19,805 bases of DNA, taken from positions 1 to 19,805 of the forward strand of contig CAYQBA010000085.1 of the NCBI GenBank assembly GCA_964415605.1, written 5' to 3'. The DNA is from UCB3 sp964415605. Its GTDB lineage: Bacteria > Chloroflexota > Anaerolineae > Epilineales > Epilineaceae. The notes below the pieces were generated by a model. The model made no database searches. It had not been told where the DNA came from and saw only the letters and a program-made list of their open reading frames with translations. Position 1 is the first letter of the stretch, and every line of letters starts with the position of its first letter. The translations under genes and the position numbers were made by a program. Positions 7,460 through 15,755 of this stretch are shown in pieces.

Positions 7460-8181
7460 GCACTGCCGCACGCCTGACGATCGGGTTCCACGGCTACTGG
7501 CACATCGGCAGCGGCCGTGGCGACGGGCTGGGCACGGATGCGGCCGTGATCCGCACGCCCGGCAAGCTGCCCTACATGCCGGGGCGAACCATCAAGGGGC
7601 TGCTGCGGGATGCGGCGGCGCTGTCTGAAGGACTCGGGTACTTGCCACCCGGGCGGACGGCCATGCTCTTCGGCACGCCGCTGCCTGATCCGCCGGTGCC
7701 GAAGGATGGGCAAGGCGGCGCCGGGTCAACGACCAAGGATGGCGCCCCTGCTGACCCGGGTAAGACGAATGAGGGCGACGATCGAAGCTTCGCGGCCGAG
7801 CAGACGCTGCACCGCTACCGAACCGAGCCAGGCGTGCTCCGGATCTCCAACGCGCGCCTTGGCGACACGCGGACCGCGCAGGACACGTGGGAAACCTGGG
7901 CACGATCTGGGCGAGAAGAGGCGCCCGACCTCGTCCGCGGGCTGTTCCGCACGGTCGCATCCACTGCCCTGAAGGACGGCGTGGCCCGCGATAGCACGCT
8001 CCGGGTCGTCGAGGTTGCCGTGCCCATCACGCTGCACGCGTTTGTCGAAGGCCCGGATGACGGGTGGATCGACGAGCTGAACACCGTCGTTCTACCCTTG
8101 GTCCGGCGTGCCGGCAAGAACCGCACTCGGGGGCTGGGCATGTCGACGTGGTGTGCCGCACCGGAAGGGGGGCGGTCATGA
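7456..8181 (+). CDS. Single-domain Cas7 (Csm3/Cmr4-like) RAMP backbone subunit
   Basis: A 241-residue RAMP protein whose ATG overlaps the cas10 stop (ATGA). The N-terminal ferredoxin-like strand LTIGFHGYWHIGSG is followed by LGTDAAVIRTPGKLPYMPGR and TIKGLLRDA, which lines up with the Csm3 pattern of a catalytic-loop Asp followed by a PGSSLKG-like motif. D28 is the predicted residue for target RNA cleavage. The end carries the Arg/Gly-rich loop KNRTRGLGMSTW typical of RAMPs. It should polymerise along the crRNA, or supply one backbone position if the other Cas7 subunits here are fused. Residues 75-100 are a low-complexity insertion. It could equally be named csm3-like; subtype naming is uncertain. 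Confidence 0.88.
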   Translation: MSTAARLTIGFHGYWHIGSGRGDGLGTDAAVIRTPGKLPYMPGRTIKGLLRDAAALSEGLGYLPPGRTAMLFGTPLPDPPVPKDGQGGAGSTTKDGAPADPGKTNEGDDRSFAAEQTLHRYRTEPGVLRISNARLGDTRTAQDTWETWARSGREEAPDLVRGLFRTVASTALKDGVARDSTLRVVEVAVPITLHAFVEGPDDGWIDELNTVVLPLVRRAGKNRTRGLGMSTWCAAPEGGRS

Positions 8182-9842
8182 GCATGCGACGGCTGTGCTT
8201 CGAGGTCGTGCTCGATGAAGACGCGGTCATCTCGCAGCAAAGCGGGACGGCAGGGGGCCATGCGAGCCTGCCATGGCTACCGGGCGCGGTGTTCGCGGGG
8301 GCGATGGCTCGAGACGTGTACAAGCCTGGCGAAGCAGACACGTGGACGATCTTCCACAGCGGGAAGGTGCGCATCTTCCCGGCGTACCCGCTGGCCGAGG
8401 ATGGTACGCCGGCTTGGCCGACACCGCTGGCATTGCACGTTGACAAGGCGCCGCCCGACGACGAGGTCGTTCCGAATCCCCCGCCTTGCGCCAACGATGA
8501 GCCGACGATCAAGCCCGTCCACAACCTGGCAGCGCCCTCCACGTCAACACGACTGCGACAGCCGCAGCGGTTCACCAAGGCGAGCTTCCTCGATGCGCAC
8601 GGCAACGAAGTTAACGTCGAGAAGTCAGTGATCCCGAAGACGGCCACCCACGGTGGGGTGGCGCGCGATCAGCATCTGTTCGCGTATCAAGTGATTCAGG
8701 CCGGCACCCGGTTTGGATTGCGGATCGACATCGACGCCGACGTCACGCAAAACATCGACACGACGATCTCGACGGCGCTCACCGCACGCCCGATCCGGGT
8801 CGGCCGTTCGCGCTCGGCGGAGTTCGGGTCCGCCATGTTGATGGTGGCGGAGGATGTGGACTGGTCGGCGCCAGCACCGGGTAAGACGCTGGATGGCTCG
8901 ATCGTGCTCTACTGCCACACCGACGTCATGCTGCTGGATCCGGTGTCCGGTCAACCCACGCTCACGCCGCGGGCGGAGCACTTTCACTTGCCAGCGGGTT
9001 ACCGCCTCGACACGACGCGATCGTTCATCGAGTCACGCCGGTACGCCCCTTTCAACGCGCACCGGCGGCTGCCAGACGCGGAGCGTCAGGTGATCGTGCA
9101 GGGCAGCACGTTGGTGTTTGTGCGGCCCGGCGGGCCGGAAGTGAGCGGCGGCGCAGTGGACTTGGGCGCGGTGGCCGACGCATTGCGGTCCGGTGTCGGC
9201 GCGCACCGCGAGACGGGCCTGGGACAAGTGTGGGTCAACCCGTCTTTCTTGATGGCGTCGCCACCACCATTCAAGCCCGGGTCCGCTGCCAGCAAAGCGA
9301 CGGCGGCCGTGCCTGCCCCCGTTGGCGACGCGCTCCTGGCGTGGCTGACGGCGAGTCGGCACGAACAGGCCGAGTTGCAGGCAGCGTCAAGCCTGGCCTG
9401 GGACTGGGCCGAGTGCCTGGCGAAGCACCTCCCCGCCTCCGGCGGCCTCACGCGATCGCAGTGGGCGGTACTACGAACGGAAGCTGCGAGCGCGATGTCG
9501 ACAGCAACGGAAAAGCCGCTGGACAAGCTGATGACGCGGCTGTTCGGCGAGGAACGGGACGAACGTGCGGATGGGGGCGATGGCGGAGGCGGGCGCGGCG
9601 ATCCGCGTGCCGGGCGTGACCGGCAGAAGGGCGGCGACGGGCTCTTGGTGGCGGGTGTGCGCGGGCGGAAGTGGGGCCGGAGCTATAGGGGGAATTCACC
9701 ACGCGAGGCGCTGCGAGCCAAGCTCGTGGAGAGCCGGTCAAAAGGCGGGCACGGCGATCGCGTCGTGCTGCGGGCGGTGCAGATCCTGGCGCTGCGCATG
9801 CCGCGCCTGATGCAGGCGCGCAACCTGGGGGTCGAACGATGA
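8178..9842 (+). CDS. csx10: Csx10-like RAMP protein (Cas5 group) with long C-terminal extension
   Basis: A 554-residue protein. The ATG at 8178 overlaps the previous stop and is preceded by GGAAGGGGGG; a longer frame upstream lies inside the preceding gene. The N-terminus (LCFEVVLDEDAVISQQ, then LPWLPGAVFAGAMARD) and the segment FHSGKVRIFPAYPL match the Csx10 pattern. The motif LTRSQWAVLRTEA near residue 425 is also characteristic of the family. Csx10 takes the Cas5/Csm4 position and caps the crRNA 5' handle beside Cas10. Residues about 380-460 are helical, about 460-490 form a Gly/Asp/Arg linker, and the last 65 residues are basic and helical. This tail could hold a Cas11-like small subunit, because no separate cas11 gene is present; that is inference. 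Confidence 0.82.
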   Translation: MSMRRLCFEVVLDEDAVISQQSGTAGGHASLPWLPGAVFAGAMARDVYKPGEADTWTIFHSGKVRIFPAYPLAEDGTPAWPTPLALHVDKAPPDDEVVPNPPPCANDEPTIKPVHNLAAPSTSTRLRQPQRFTKASFLDAHGNEVNVEKSVIPKTATHGGVARDQHLFAYQVIQAGTRFGLRIDIDADVTQNIDTTISTALTARPIRVGRSRSAEFGSAMLMVAEDVDWSAPAPGKTLDGSIVLYCHTDVMLLDPVSGQPTLTPRAEHFHLPAGYRLDTTRSFIESRRYAPFNAHRRLPDAERQVIVQGSTLVFVRPGGPEVSGGAVDLGAVADALRSGVGAHRETGLGQVWVNPSFLMASPPPFKPGSAASKATAAVPAPVGDALLAWLTASRHEQAELQAASSLAWDWAECLAKHLPASGGLTRSQWAVLRTEAASAMSTATEKPLDKLMTRLFGEERDERADGGDGGGGRGDPRAGRDRQKGGDGLLVAGVRGRKWGRSYRGNSPREALRAKLVESRSKGGHGDRVVLRAVQILALRMPRLMQARNLGVER

Positions 9843-11464
9843 CGACGGGGACACGCGATGGGAACGGGGCGGCAAGGGTCACCAAGACGATCGACGTCGC
9901 GCGGGTCACGATTGAGCTTTGCAGCCCGCTGACGATCGGGGCGGGCGCGCCGGACGACATCATCGACAGCGTGTGCGTGCTGGACGCCAACGGCTTGCCG
10001 ACCCTGCCCGGGGCCTCGCTGGCGGGCATGATCCGGGATCGGTGGCGAGCGACCGGGGGCACGGCGGTCACAGGCGTGGCTGAGACTGCCGTGTTCGGGA
10101 CGCGGATCGGGTCGGACGGTGACGATGGCAAGGCGTCGGGCACGGAAGGCAATGGCAAGGCAGGCGGAAGCGCCCCGCGCATCCGGAGCCGCTTCATGAC
10201 ATCGTGGGGCCACATCCACGACCACGAGAACCGGCCGGTCTGCAGGCTGATGCTGCCGGACGCGGTCGAGGCCGACGCGGTGCTCCGCGGGGCGCGCAGC
10301 CCAATCGTGCGGCAGCACGTGCGCCTCAACGCGCGCGGCGCGGCGGACACGGCGAAGCGCGGGCTGTTCGACGAGCAGGTGGTCGCGCTGGGGCACCGGT
10401 TTACGTTCGAGGTGGTGGCGGAGGACCTGCCGCCGGCGGTCATGGACCACGTGCTCGGCATCCTGGCCAGCCCGGCCGCGCGCATAGGCGGCAAGTCGCG
10501 GCGCGGGATGGGCCGCTTCCGGCTTGTGGGCGGTACGGTCCAGAGGCGGCGCTTCGACCTCGGCGAGCGCGGGGACTTCGACGCGTACGCGAGCTTGCCG
10601 GTCGACCTGAGCCAGTCGGTGCCGGCGGGCGTGCTCGCTGAGGAGCGGGTCGATGCGTTGGCAACGGGCGGAGAAGCCGTGGCGACGCTGTCGCTGATGC
10701 CGCGTGGCTTTTGGATGATGGGCGGCGGGACCTCGATGCCGGATGCCGCTGGCGTCGATGCCGGGGCCGGCATCGACCTCTTGCCGTATCGCGAGCCGAT
10801 GGTCCGTTGGGACGGCAATGGGGGTACGTTCGACCTGGCGGAGCGCTGGGTTGTGGTGCCGGCGACGGGAATCAAGGGCGCACTGCGGCACCGGGCGACG
10901 TTTCACGCGAACGTGAAGGCGAAGGTGTTCGCGGATCAAATGGGATCTGCGCAGAAGACGGTTCGGGAGGCTGTCGAGCAAGATCTCCGATGCCTGTTCG
11001 GGCATGTGGCCCAAGAGAAGGTCGCTGACGAAAAAGACCAAGTGTCCGCCGGACGGGTGATCATCGACGACGTCGTGCTCCCGGCAAGCCCACCGGCCGC
11101 GGTGGTGAACCATGTCAGCCTGGACCGCTTCACGTCGGGCCCGCTGGACGGGCACTTGTTCGCCGAGGCGCCGCTCTGGAAGCTGGCCGGTGAGGCGGGC
11201 GACGGTGGAGGCGACACCGCGGGTGGCGCGGGGCGGGCTGGTGAAGCGGGTCGGATCACGGTCACGGTGCTGGTGCGCGACGCCGGGAACGTGCCGGATC
11301 TGGCGCGGGCGGGGCTGGCCGCGGCGCTGGACGACTTGGCGGCGGGGCGGTTACAAATCGGGGCCGGCAGCGGACGGGGCAACGGATGGTTCGAAGGCAC
11401 GGTGACATGGTCGCCGCCAGGGTGGGCGGGCAAGGAAACGCCGGCCGAGGGAGGTGAGGCATGA
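9839..11464 (+). CDS. Double Cas7 (two fused RAMP domains)
   Basis: A 541-residue protein whose ATG overlaps the csx10 stop. Two RAMP domains are visible. Domain 1 has VTIELCSPLTIGAG, IIDSVCVLD with D43 at the expected catalytic position, LPTLPGASLAGMIRD, and the Gly/Arg loop IGGKSRRGMGRF near residue 220. Domain 2 starts near residue 285 with ATLSLMPRGFWMMGGG, has GIDLLPYREP with D313 as its possible counterpart, VVVPATGIKGALRHR, and ends with IGAGSGRGNGWFEG. Fused Cas7 pairs (Cas7-2x) are known from III-D variant complexes. It should occupy two successive backbone positions and may cut target RNA at two sites. A variable acidic insert follows residue 90. Confidence 0.88.
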   Translation: MTTGTRDGNGAARVTKTIDVARVTIELCSPLTIGAGAPDDIIDSVCVLDANGLPTLPGASLAGMIRDRWRATGGTAVTGVAETAVFGTRIGSDGDDGKASGTEGNGKAGGSAPRIRSRFMTSWGHIHDHENRPVCRLMLPDAVEADAVLRGARSPIVRQHVRLNARGAADTAKRGLFDEQVVALGHRFTFEVVAEDLPPAVMDHVLGILASPAARIGGKSRRGMGRFRLVGGTVQRRRFDLGERGDFDAYASLPVDLSQSVPAGVLAEERVDALATGGEAVATLSLMPRGFWMMGGGTSMPDAAGVDAGAGIDLLPYREPMVRWDGNGGTFDLAERWVVVPATGIKGALRHRATFHANVKAKVFADQMGSAQKTVREAVEQDLRCLFGHVAQEKVADEKDQVSAGRVIIDDVVLPASPPAAVVNHVSLDRFTSGPLDGHLFAEAPLWKLAGEAGDGGGDTAGGAGRAGEAGRITVTVLVRDAGNVPDLARAGLAAALDDLAAGRLQIGAGSGRGNGWFEGTVTWSPPGWAGKETPAEGGEA

Positions 11465-12015
11465 GCTGGGTAGAGAGCATGCTGAACGCTGATGGGGCGC
11501 TGGCCCGGGGGGTGACGGCGCCGACGCAGGGGACTTTGCGGGTGGTGAAGGTGAACGGGGTGCCGGACGAGATCGAAGGTGAGGACGAGGCACTCGCCCG
11601 CCTGCGAAGCTTCGGCGGCGCCGGTTGGGCGTGTTACGTGTCGCGTGTGGGAACGAACGGGGCGCGGATCGACGTCGCGGACGGCAGCCAGTTGCCCGAC
11701 GGCAAGGTGCTCTGGGCCGAGCTCGTCAACGGGGCCGAGAGCCTGCACCTGCGTTACGTCGGGCCGCGTTGGCACGCAACGCATTTCGAGCGGGTGCCGG
11801 CTGGCACGGAAGGTGCGACGCACTGGATCTTCACCCACGCCATGGCCCGCGAAGGCGGCGGCGAGCTGCGCTACGAGGTGGCGTGGCGAATGGAGGACGA
11901 CGCGTGGCGGCCCTGGGCGGCGCGTCTGGCAGGCGTGGACCCGGCGGGTAGCGACGCCTACGACGCGGACGGGTCGACGGATGGTGATACGGGTCGGCCA
12001 GAAGGAGGTGCATGA
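11461..12015 (+). CDS. csx19: Csx19 / TIGR03984 family CRISPR-associated protein
   Basis: A 184-residue protein with its ATG overlapping the previous stop and GGGAGG upstream. It has no RAMP glycine loop and no nuclease motif. The layout (W near a short helix, FGGAGWACYVSRVG, then LWAELVNGAESLHLRYVGPRW and a beta-rich end) together with its position beside a TIGR03986 gene fits the TIGR03984/Csx19 family, which is a marker of subtype III-D. In the studied III-D variant complex Csx19 is a structural subunit near the Cas10/Cas5 end. Sequence alone gives no catalytic role. The last 20 residues are low-complexity Asp/Gly. Confidence 0.75.
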   Translation: MSWVESMLNADGALARGVTAPTQGTLRVVKVNGVPDEIEGEDEALARLRSFGGAGWACYVSRVGTNGARIDVADGSQLPDGKVLWAELVNGAESLHLRYVGPRWHATHFERVPAGTEGATHWIFTHAMAREGGGELRYEVAWRMEDDAWRPWAARLAGVDPAGSDAYDADGSTDGDTGRPEGGA

Positions 12016-14330
12016 TGGCATTGGACCGCATTCGGGCGCCGTACAACTTCGTGCCGGTACACCCGCAGGTCGCCTGGTTCGACAAGCCTGAGGATGTGTC
12101 CCACGACATTCCCTTTAGCGACGGCATCTGCGGTCGCCTGGCATTCGACATCGTCGCCGAGACGCCGATCTTCACGCGCGGGGGCGACAAGCCGGAGGAG
12201 TTCTTCACGCTCCCGGACGGCAAGACGCGCGCGATCCCGGGGACGTCGATCAAGGGCATGCTGCGCGGTGTGCTGGAGATCGCGTCGTTCAGCAAGCTGG
12301 GCCCGGTCAACGACCATCGGTTTGGGGTGCGCGACCTCCACAATCGGGATGTCTACACCAAACACTTCGCGGACATCGTCAACGAGAACCCGGTGTCGAT
12401 GGTGGCGGCAGGTTGGCTGCAGGTGCGACCCGGCGTGTGGTACGACGACACCGCAGCCGGGGAAGACGGCAGCGAGGCGTGGGAGATCGTGCCGTGTCAC
12501 TACGCCAAGGTCCATTACGACGAGCTGACGGCTCTGGGCACGTCGCATGGGGTGCGCGGCTTCAGGCCCGGCGATAAGCAAAGCTCGGTTCACAAGTACG
12601 AAGCCTGGGCCAAGGGCTCGGCGGGGCTGGCCGCCACGGCACGGGTGGAGGTGTTCGCCCGGAATGGGACGGCGGGTCTGTCGGGTCTGCCACGGATCGG
12701 GGACTACGGGCGGGTCGAGCGCGGGTCGTTGGCCAAGGCGCCCGCGGCGGGATCGTCGCTGCCGGCCGGGACGACGGCGGGGACGATCGTGTTCACGGGG
12801 CAGCCGTCGTATTGGGATGGCAAGCGCGCGGGAAAGGGGAGCCCGAAGCACCACGATTTCTTCTTCTATGGTGCGGCGGGGCCGGCGATTCCGGTGTCGT
12901 TCAGCGTACGACAGGCCTTCTCACAGGTGCACAAGGGCAGTGGCGAGCAGCACCGGTTGGACGACAACCCCAATCGGGAGTGGAAGTACTGGCTAGAGCG
13001 CATGCGTCGGGGTGTCCGGGTGCCTGTGTTCTTCTTGACAAAGGACGGCGGCGACCTGCGCGCCATGGGCCTGGCCATGATGTTCCGGCTGGCGTATGAC
13101 CACGGGACGCGGGACGCGGTGCAGGCGGCGCAGGCGGGATGGGACCAGGGCGACGGGCAGCTGAAGTTGGATCTCGCGGAGCAGATCTTTGGTCGGGTGG
13201 ATAAGTCGATGTCGCTCCGCGGCCGGGCGAGCATCGAGACGGCGGTGGAGGTCGGACAGGCCGAGGTGCGCGACGCCGTGACCGCCGTGCTGGGGAGCCC
13301 GCGGGCAAGCTACTACCCGAACTACTTGGAGCAATCGACGGAAAGGCAACGCTACGGCACGCCGCCGAAGCAAGTCATGCAGAGGAGCGGCCGCGAGCGG
13401 CCCGACTACCAGACCTACATGAACAAGATGGTCCGAGCCCGGGGCTGGAAGCGCTACGTGCAGCGTGAGGTCGAGATGAAGGCGCCGCCGTTGCCGACTC
13501 GGAAGCGGGGGGAGGTTGAAGAGACCAACCCGGATGTCGGAACGACGTTCAAGCCTCTGGCTGCCAGCGCCCGGTTCCGGACGCACCTCGTGGTCCACAA
13601 CTTGCGCCCCTTCGAGCTCGGCGCGATCCTGTGGTGCCTGGACTTCGGTGGGCGGTCGCAGTGCCGGCACGGGCTAGGAATGGCCAAGTCGCTGGGGTAC
13701 GGCTCAGTGAGGATCGAAGTCAACTCGACGGGATCGGACTTGCAGTCGGTGGATGGCCGCGGGGTCGACTTGGCCAAGGCCCGAGAGGCGTTCGCGGAGC
13801 AGATGGAGCGTCGGATCCCGGGTTGGTCGCACAGCCACCAGATCGCGCAGCTTGTCGCGCTGGCGACGCCCATCCCGGAGAGCGAGAACGACAACTACCG
13901 GCACATGCAGATCGAACACCCGCGCTTCGGCAACGAGTTCGCGGAAGCGAAGAAGCTCGGCCTTGCACTGGCGCCGATGCTCGATCCGGCGGAGGTCCAG
14001 CGCGGTCGGCCCGCGGCGGGGAGTAGAGGTCCGGGACCGCGTGGCGGTACGGCGCCGGCCGGATCGGCGCCCGCGCCGGCTGGCCAACGGGTACCGGCGA
14101 TGCCGACGACCCCGCCGCCACCCGCCAAGCCGATGGACCCGATCGAGCGCGAGCTGCGCGAGGCACAGGCGAGCGGGGCGCACGTTGCCCTGCTCCGCCG
14201 CTGGATAGCGGAAGGCGGCGATGCCGAAGCAGCGCGGCGCGAAGCGGCTCTGCGGGTGATCGGGCAGCCAAGCCGGCAATGGCGGGAGTCGAAGGCAGAC
14301 GTGTGGAGCTGGCTGCAGGGTGGGGGATGA
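12015..14330 (+). CDS. TIGR03986 family CRISPR-associated RAMP protein (Cas7 with large insertion)
   Basis: A 771-residue protein. Two ATGs are adjacent; 12015 lies 6 nt from GGAGG, while 12012 would be only 3 nt away and adds one Met. The start IRAPYNFVPVHPQVAWFDKP and the segment VSHDIPFSDGICGRL are the TIGR03986 signature. IFTRGG followed by IPGTSIKGMLRGVLE near residue 80 is the RAMP core. The closing half, FELGAILWCLDFGG with HGLGMAKSLGYGSV, appears only near residues 530-575, so the RAMP fold is split by a central region of about 400 residues. A Pro/Ala linker and a helical C-terminal domain of about 75 residues follow. It may match the Cas7-insertion subunit of III-D variants. It is the last gene of the coupled operon. 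Confidence 0.85.
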   Translation: MALDRIRAPYNFVPVHPQVAWFDKPEDVSHDIPFSDGICGRLAFDIVAETPIFTRGGDKPEEFFTLPDGKTRAIPGTSIKGMLRGVLEIASFSKLGPVNDHRFGVRDLHNRDVYTKHFADIVNENPVSMVAAGWLQVRPGVWYDDTAAGEDGSEAWEIVPCHYAKVHYDELTALGTSHGVRGFRPGDKQSSVHKYEAWAKGSAGLAATARVEVFARNGTAGLSGLPRIGDYGRVERGSLAKAPAAGSSLPAGTTAGTIVFTGQPSYWDGKRAGKGSPKHHDFFFYGAAGPAIPVSFSVRQAFSQVHKGSGEQHRLDDNPNREWKYWLERMRRGVRVPVFFLTKDGGDLRAMGLAMMFRLAYDHGTRDAVQAAQAGWDQGDGQLKLDLAEQIFGRVDKSMSLRGRASIETAVEVGQAEVRDAVTAVLGSPRASYYPNYLEQSTERQRYGTPPKQVMQRSGRERPDYQTYMNKMVRARGWKRYVQREVEMKAPPLPTRKRGEVEETNPDVGTTFKPLAASARFRTHLVVHNLRPFELGAILWCLDFGGRSQCRHGLGMAKSLGYGSVRIEVNSTGSDLQSVDGRGVDLAKAREAFAEQMERRIPGWSHSHQIAQLVALATPIPESENDNYRHMQIEHPRFGNEFAEAKKLGLALAPMLDPAEVQRGRPAAGSRGPGPRGGTAPAGSAPAPAGQRVPAMPTTPPPPAKPMDPIERELREAQASGAHVALLRRWIAEGGDAEAARREAALRVIGQPSRQWRESKADVWSWLQGGG

Positions 14331-14355
14331 CGAGGATCTCGCTACCGAGGAAAGC

Positions 14356-14419
14356 GCCGTTCCCCTGGCCCCTTTGGGGACGGGGGTGGCGAGCGAAGCG
14401 AGCCGGGGGTGGGGGTGGG
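14356..14419 (+). repeat. Dispersed GC-rich repeat, copy D
   Basis: The element starts GCCGTTCCCCTGGCCCC and ends in the GGGGGTGGGGG tract, as in copies B and C. Its palindromic core differs: GGC-GA-GC-GAA-GC-GA-GCC (14388-14404), with GC stems kept and two tandem G-A mismatches. It lies 26 bp downstream of the effector operon. Confidence 0.85.
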
Positions 14420-14475
14420 AGCGGTCGCAGCGGCGCCGCTCCATCGCCCAAACTGCCCGCCCTTGAGTCCCTGCC

Positions 14476-14510
14476 GGGCTGGGGGTGGCGCAAAGTGCCG
14501 GGGGTGGGGG
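14476..14510 (+). repeat. Dispersed GC-rich repeat, partial copy E
   Basis: Only the right half is present, from GGGCTGGGGGTGGC to GGGGGTGGGGG. Its palindrome is GGCGC-AAA-GTGCC (14487-14499), in which a C-to-T change is tolerated by a G-U pair. Confidence 0.65.
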
Positions 14511-14535
14511 CGGTCGCGGAGGCGAGGTGCAGTGA

Positions 14536-15591
14536 GTGGAGGTCATCCCGAAGCAGTACGTCCCCTCTTCACCTGTCGCAACGCCGCCCTTGAACACCCC
14601 CCCACTCCCCCCCACCCTCTCCCTCGCCCGCGTCCGCTTCAAGCTCGTCGCCCGCGAGGCCATGCCGCTGCCGGCGTACAAGGGCGCGGTCCTGCGCGGG
14701 GGCTTCGGGTTGGCGCTGAAGGCGCGGGCGTGCCTGCACCCTCCCTCGGATGCGTGCACGCCGTGCCGGATGGGCAACGCGTGCGCGTACGGCTACGCGT
14801 TCGAGACCAGCCCGCCGCCGAGCGGGGGGATGTTCCGCAACCTGTCGGACGTGCCGACGCCGCTGGTGTTCGACCCACCGCTGGTGCCGCAGACGGTGTT
14901 CGCACCGGGGGAAACCCTGTCGTTCGACGTGGTCCTGGTCGGGCGCGGGATCGGCGAGCTGCCGCGCTATGTGCTGGCGTTTGACGCCCTGGGCGCGATG
15001 GGGCTCGGGGCGCGCCGCGCGCCGTTCGACGTCGTGCGAGTGCTCTCGATGAACCCGTGGGGCCGCGAAGCAGCGCTGGTGCGAGACGGGCCCGGCGACG
15101 GGCGGCCGGTGGTCGCGGATCGGCGGATGGTGGCCGACGCGGAAGCCATCACGGCGCGGGCGGCGGGGATGCCGCGGGACCGGTTGACGCTGCGGTTTCT
15201 GACGCCGACGCGGATCAAGCACGCCCGTGCCTTCGCGGGGGAGCCGGGCGGCGCGCACCCGGACCTCGAGTTCCACATGCTCGTGCGAGCGCTCCTGCGC
15301 CGGGTCTCGGCCCTGGCGATCTGTCACTGCGACGCCGAGTGGGCGGTCGACTTTCGAGCCGTGATCGCGGCGGCGGAGGGCGTCCGGATCGCCAGATCAA
15401 GCCTCATCTGGGTGGAAGAGCGGCGCTACTCGACGCGCCAGCACCAGGACATGCACCTCGGCGGGCTGGTGGACGCGGTGACGTATGAAGGCGACCTCGC
15501 CCCCTTCCTGCCGCTCCTGGCCGCGGGCGAACAGGTGCACGTCGGCAAGGCGGCCGTGTTCGGGAACGGGCGGTTCGTGGTGGAGCGGTGA
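14536..15591 (+). CDS. cas6: Cas6 pre-crRNA processing endoribonuclease
   Basis: A RAMP protein of 351 residues if it starts at the GTG at 14536 (GGAGGCGAGGTG upstream); a TTG at 14590 would give 333 residues and drop a Pro-rich leader. The conserved part begins at LARVRFKLVA, then LPAYKGAVLRGGFGLALK. Four cysteines follow at 66, 74, 77 and 83 (ACTPCRMGNACAYGYAFE), a probable zinc site found in this Cas6 group. HQDMHLGGLVDAVTYEGD and the closing HVGKAAVFGNGRFVVE form the C-terminal glycine-rich region. Cas6 cuts repeats in the array transcript to leave the 8-nt 5' handle, here predicted as ATTGAGAC. It is separated from the effector operon by repeats and is convergent with the TIR-SAVED gene. 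Confidence 0.87.
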   Translation: MEVIPKQYVPSSPVATPPLNTPPLPPTLSLARVRFKLVAREAMPLPAYKGAVLRGGFGLALKARACLHPPSDACTPCRMGNACAYGYAFETSPPPSGGMFRNLSDVPTPLVFDPPLVPQTVFAPGETLSFDVVLVGRGIGELPRYVLAFDALGAMGLGARRAPFDVVRVLSMNPWGREAALVRDGPGDGRPVVADRRMVADAEAITARAAGMPRDRLTLRFLTPTRIKHARAFAGEPGGAHPDLEFHMLVRALLRRVSALAICHCDAEWAVDFRAVIAAAEGVRIARSSLIWVEERRYSTRQHQDMHLGGLVDAVTYEGDLAPFLPLLAAGEQVHVGKAAVFGNGRFVVER

Positions 15592-15755
15592 TGCCTGCCA
15601 CCTGGGATCTGAGACTACAGGCTTCGGGCCCACGCGGCGCTATGGCCAGGACGGCCGCCGTCACTCGTGCCGTGGTGGAGTGCCCCTAACCCGTGCGGCC
15701 TTGTACGGTGTCGTTGTTGTGGCCAGAGCGGCACGGGCGACCGCCGCGGGCTTCA
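15592..15755. other. Gap between convergent cas6 and TIR-SAVED genes
   Basis: The 164 bp between the two stop codons hold no ORF of interest and no T-tailed hairpin. Only short GC-rich complementarities are visible. Confidence 0.4.

Larger units (their letters stand above)
14331..14535. other. Gap between effector operon and cas6, holding repeats D and E
   Basis: The 205-bp spacer is filled mostly by two copies of the dispersed repeat, a full one at 14356-14419 and a partial one at 14476-14510. No ORF of interest and no clear promoter for cas6 is visible. The hairpins may attenuate or end the operon transcript ahead of cas6. Confidence 0.6.
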
